Origin: Thermoguttaceae bacterium
GTDB taxonomy: Bacteria > Planctomycetota > Planctomycetia > Pirellulales > Thermoguttaceae
Length of the DNA: 5,896 nt
Direction of reading: 5' to 3'
NCBI GenBank assembly: GCA_017549085.1
Contig: JAFYVO010000179.1
Location: 1-5,896 of the forward strand
The notes below the pieces were generated by a model, which was not told the origin of the DNA, ran no database searches, and worked only from the letters and a program-made list of their open reading frames with translations. Positions 4,785-5,896 of this stretch are shown piece by piece. The position numbers and the translations under genes are program-made. Position 1 is the first letter of the stretch. Every line of letters starts with the position of its first letter.

Positions 4785-5896
4785 TTAAAGCGTTTCGGTT
4801 TCGCCTTTGTTCGGGGTCGCCATCGCGCCCCAAACGCCGTGCCAAGATTTGCCGGTCCACTTGTTGTCTTGACCGTCCGTGTTCGCGGCGCCGCCCATAA
4901 TTTCGGTGATGTTGCCGCAGTCGATCGTTTCGCTAACGAAGCGGACGGAACCGTCGCACATAACGCAGTTGACGCCGCCGCTGTGGTTGCTCGACGCGGA
5001 GATGCAGCCGTAGTCGTCCGACTCGCCGCCGCCGGAACCGCAGCAGCTCGGGGAGTTCGGCGGAAGCGCGGCTTGGAATTGCGTGCAACCGCTGCGGGCG
5101 TCGATCCAACGACGGCCCTTGATCGTGTAAACTTTCGTAACGCTGTCGGCGAGTTGGCCGTTTTCGCCGCGCATCGCCAAGCAGGCCGACGACGGTTTCG
5201 ACTTCGCGCCGGTCAGGTACGCGATCGCCGATTTGACGCTGCGGTCGTTGTCGACTTCCGTAACGTTGATTTCGCTGAACGCGATCGTGTTGCTAAGGCC
5301 GTCGGTGATCGTCGCGAAAGTCGTGTTCGGGCAGTAGTAACCGTTCATAAAGACGCCGCGACGGTTTTGGTTCCCGGACGAGTCGTTCGAGATGATGCAG
5401 TCGCCGTTGTTCGTGGCGTAACTGCAGCGACCGAGATGGTTGTCTTGCCCCTTCGAACCGACGGCGCGTCCTTCGGACGGGCAGAGGAACGCGTCGATTC
5501 CGGCGGTCGCCGGGTTTTCGGTCAAGTCGGTCGGGATATTGCTCCCGTCGGTCGGGCTGAACGAGTACGCGCTGTTCCCGGTTTGTTGCGCTTTGCGGAG
5601 CGCGCCGGTCATCACGTCGAAGAGCGCGGTTTGCTCGATGTACGGCAGGAGCAACGCTTGCGCCGAGTAGCGGTAAAGGCGGCTTTCGATCGCGCTGTGA
5701 TAAAAGCCTTCCGTCCAGAACTTATCGCGATATTGGTTCGGGAGGCGGTTGTGCGCGTCGTGGAAGTTTTGGATCGCGAGGCCGAGTTGCTTCAGGTTAT
5801 TGGTGCATTGCATGCGTCGAGCCGCTTCGCGCGCCGCTTGAACCGCCGGAAGGAGCAAACCGATCAAAATACCGATGATCGCGATGACGACCAACA
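4785..5896 (-). CDS. DUF1559 pseudopilin-like protein, 5' end cut by window edge
   Basis: The visible 369 complete codons begin inside the prepilin-type hydrophobic helix ([15 protein letters not shown]), followed by [14 protein letters not shown], the hallmark of planctomycete DUF1559 proteins. The codon at 5894-5892 is TTG and is best read as Leu of the usual [11 protein letters not shown], not as a start; the cleavage motif GFTLVE and true ATG should lie some 10-20 codons beyond the edge. At the C-terminus His304 and Asp314-Gly315 (numbered from that Leu) form the H-X9-DG motif, within [18 protein letters not shown]. Twelve cysteines are spread over the exported part, suggesting disulfides. 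The protein is presumably processed like a type II secretion or type IV pilus pseudopilin and held at the cell surface or periplasm; no member's function is known to me. It ends at TAA 4787-4785, 156 bases before the lipoprotein gene. Confidence 0.93.
   Translation of the reverse strand, partial: LVVIAIIGILIGLLLPAVQAAREAARRMQCTNNLKQLGLAIQNFHDAHNRLPNQYRDKFWTEGFYHSAIESRLYRYSAQALLLPYIEQTALFDVMTGALRKAQQTGNSAYSFSPTDGSNIPTDLTENPATAGIDAFLCPSEGRAVGSKGQDNHLGRCSYATNNGDCIISNDSSGNQNRRGVFMNGYYCPNTTFATITDGLSNTIAFSEINVTEVDNDRSVKSAIAYLTGAKSKPSSACLAMRGENGQLADSVTKVYTIKGRRWIDARSGCTQFQAALPPNSPSCCGSGGGESDDYGCISASSNHSGGVNCVMCDGSVRFVSETIDCGNITEIMGGAANTDGQDNKWTGKSWHGVWGAMATPNKGETETL

Noticed and set aside
1..5896. 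tRNA, rRNA, CRISPR array, insertion sequence or phage genes
   Set aside because: No regularly spaced repeats, transposase-like motifs, terminal inverted repeats with target duplications, or tRNA-like cloverleaf sequences were recognised on either strand.

Overview
The window most likely comes from a planctomycete (Planctomycetota), probably a Pirellulales-type lineage. The strongest marker is the gene at the right edge: a DUF1559 pseudopilin-like protein with a prepilin-type hydrophobic start and the C-terminal H-X9-DG motif, a family greatly expanded in planctomycetes. It is followed by a small lipoprotein of the carboxypeptidase-regulatory-like type, also typical of the phylum. Codon use is consistent throughout (heavy in TCG, GTC, GCG and CGN codons). 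This composition opens long arginine-rich frames on the wrong strand; those were discarded. The phylum call rests on family knowledge; the finer placement is inference.

Layout, left to right. (1) 1-1124, minus: a formylglycine-generating-enzyme-like (FGE-sulfatase/SUMF1 fold) protein, cut by the left edge. It has one complete domain and the first residues of a second tandem copy. (2) 1125-1277: a short gap with a likely terminator for the next gene. (3) 1278-2555, minus: an unrecognised six-helix membrane protein with a long proline-rich N-terminal region carrying a duplicated octapeptide and an acidic C-terminal tail. (4) 2556-2862: a divergent intergenic region with one readable sigma70-type promoter in each direction. 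(5) 2863-3816, plus: serine O-acetyltransferase (cysE/EpsC type), with catalytic residues intact. (6) 3817-4166: no working gene. It holds a decayed second copy of the last ~230 bases of cysE, including its stop codon, then a 13-bp perfect inverted repeat flanked by A and T runs that should terminate transcription from both sides. (7) 4167-4628, minus: the small lipoprotein. (8) 4629-4784: a gap with a probable terminator for the last gene and a leader hairpin. (9) 4785-5896, minus: the DUF1559 protein, cut by the right edge.

The genes do not form one pathway. CysE makes O-acetylserine for cysteine synthesis as a single-gene unit. The DUF1559 protein and the lipoprotein are probably both envelope-associated and share a strand, but a terminator-like hairpin lies between them. 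The FGE-like and membrane proteins share a strand but are likewise separated by a terminator-like hairpin. I see no phage, insertion sequence, CRISPR array, RNA gene or defence system. The most unusual item is the decaying partial duplication behind cysE.
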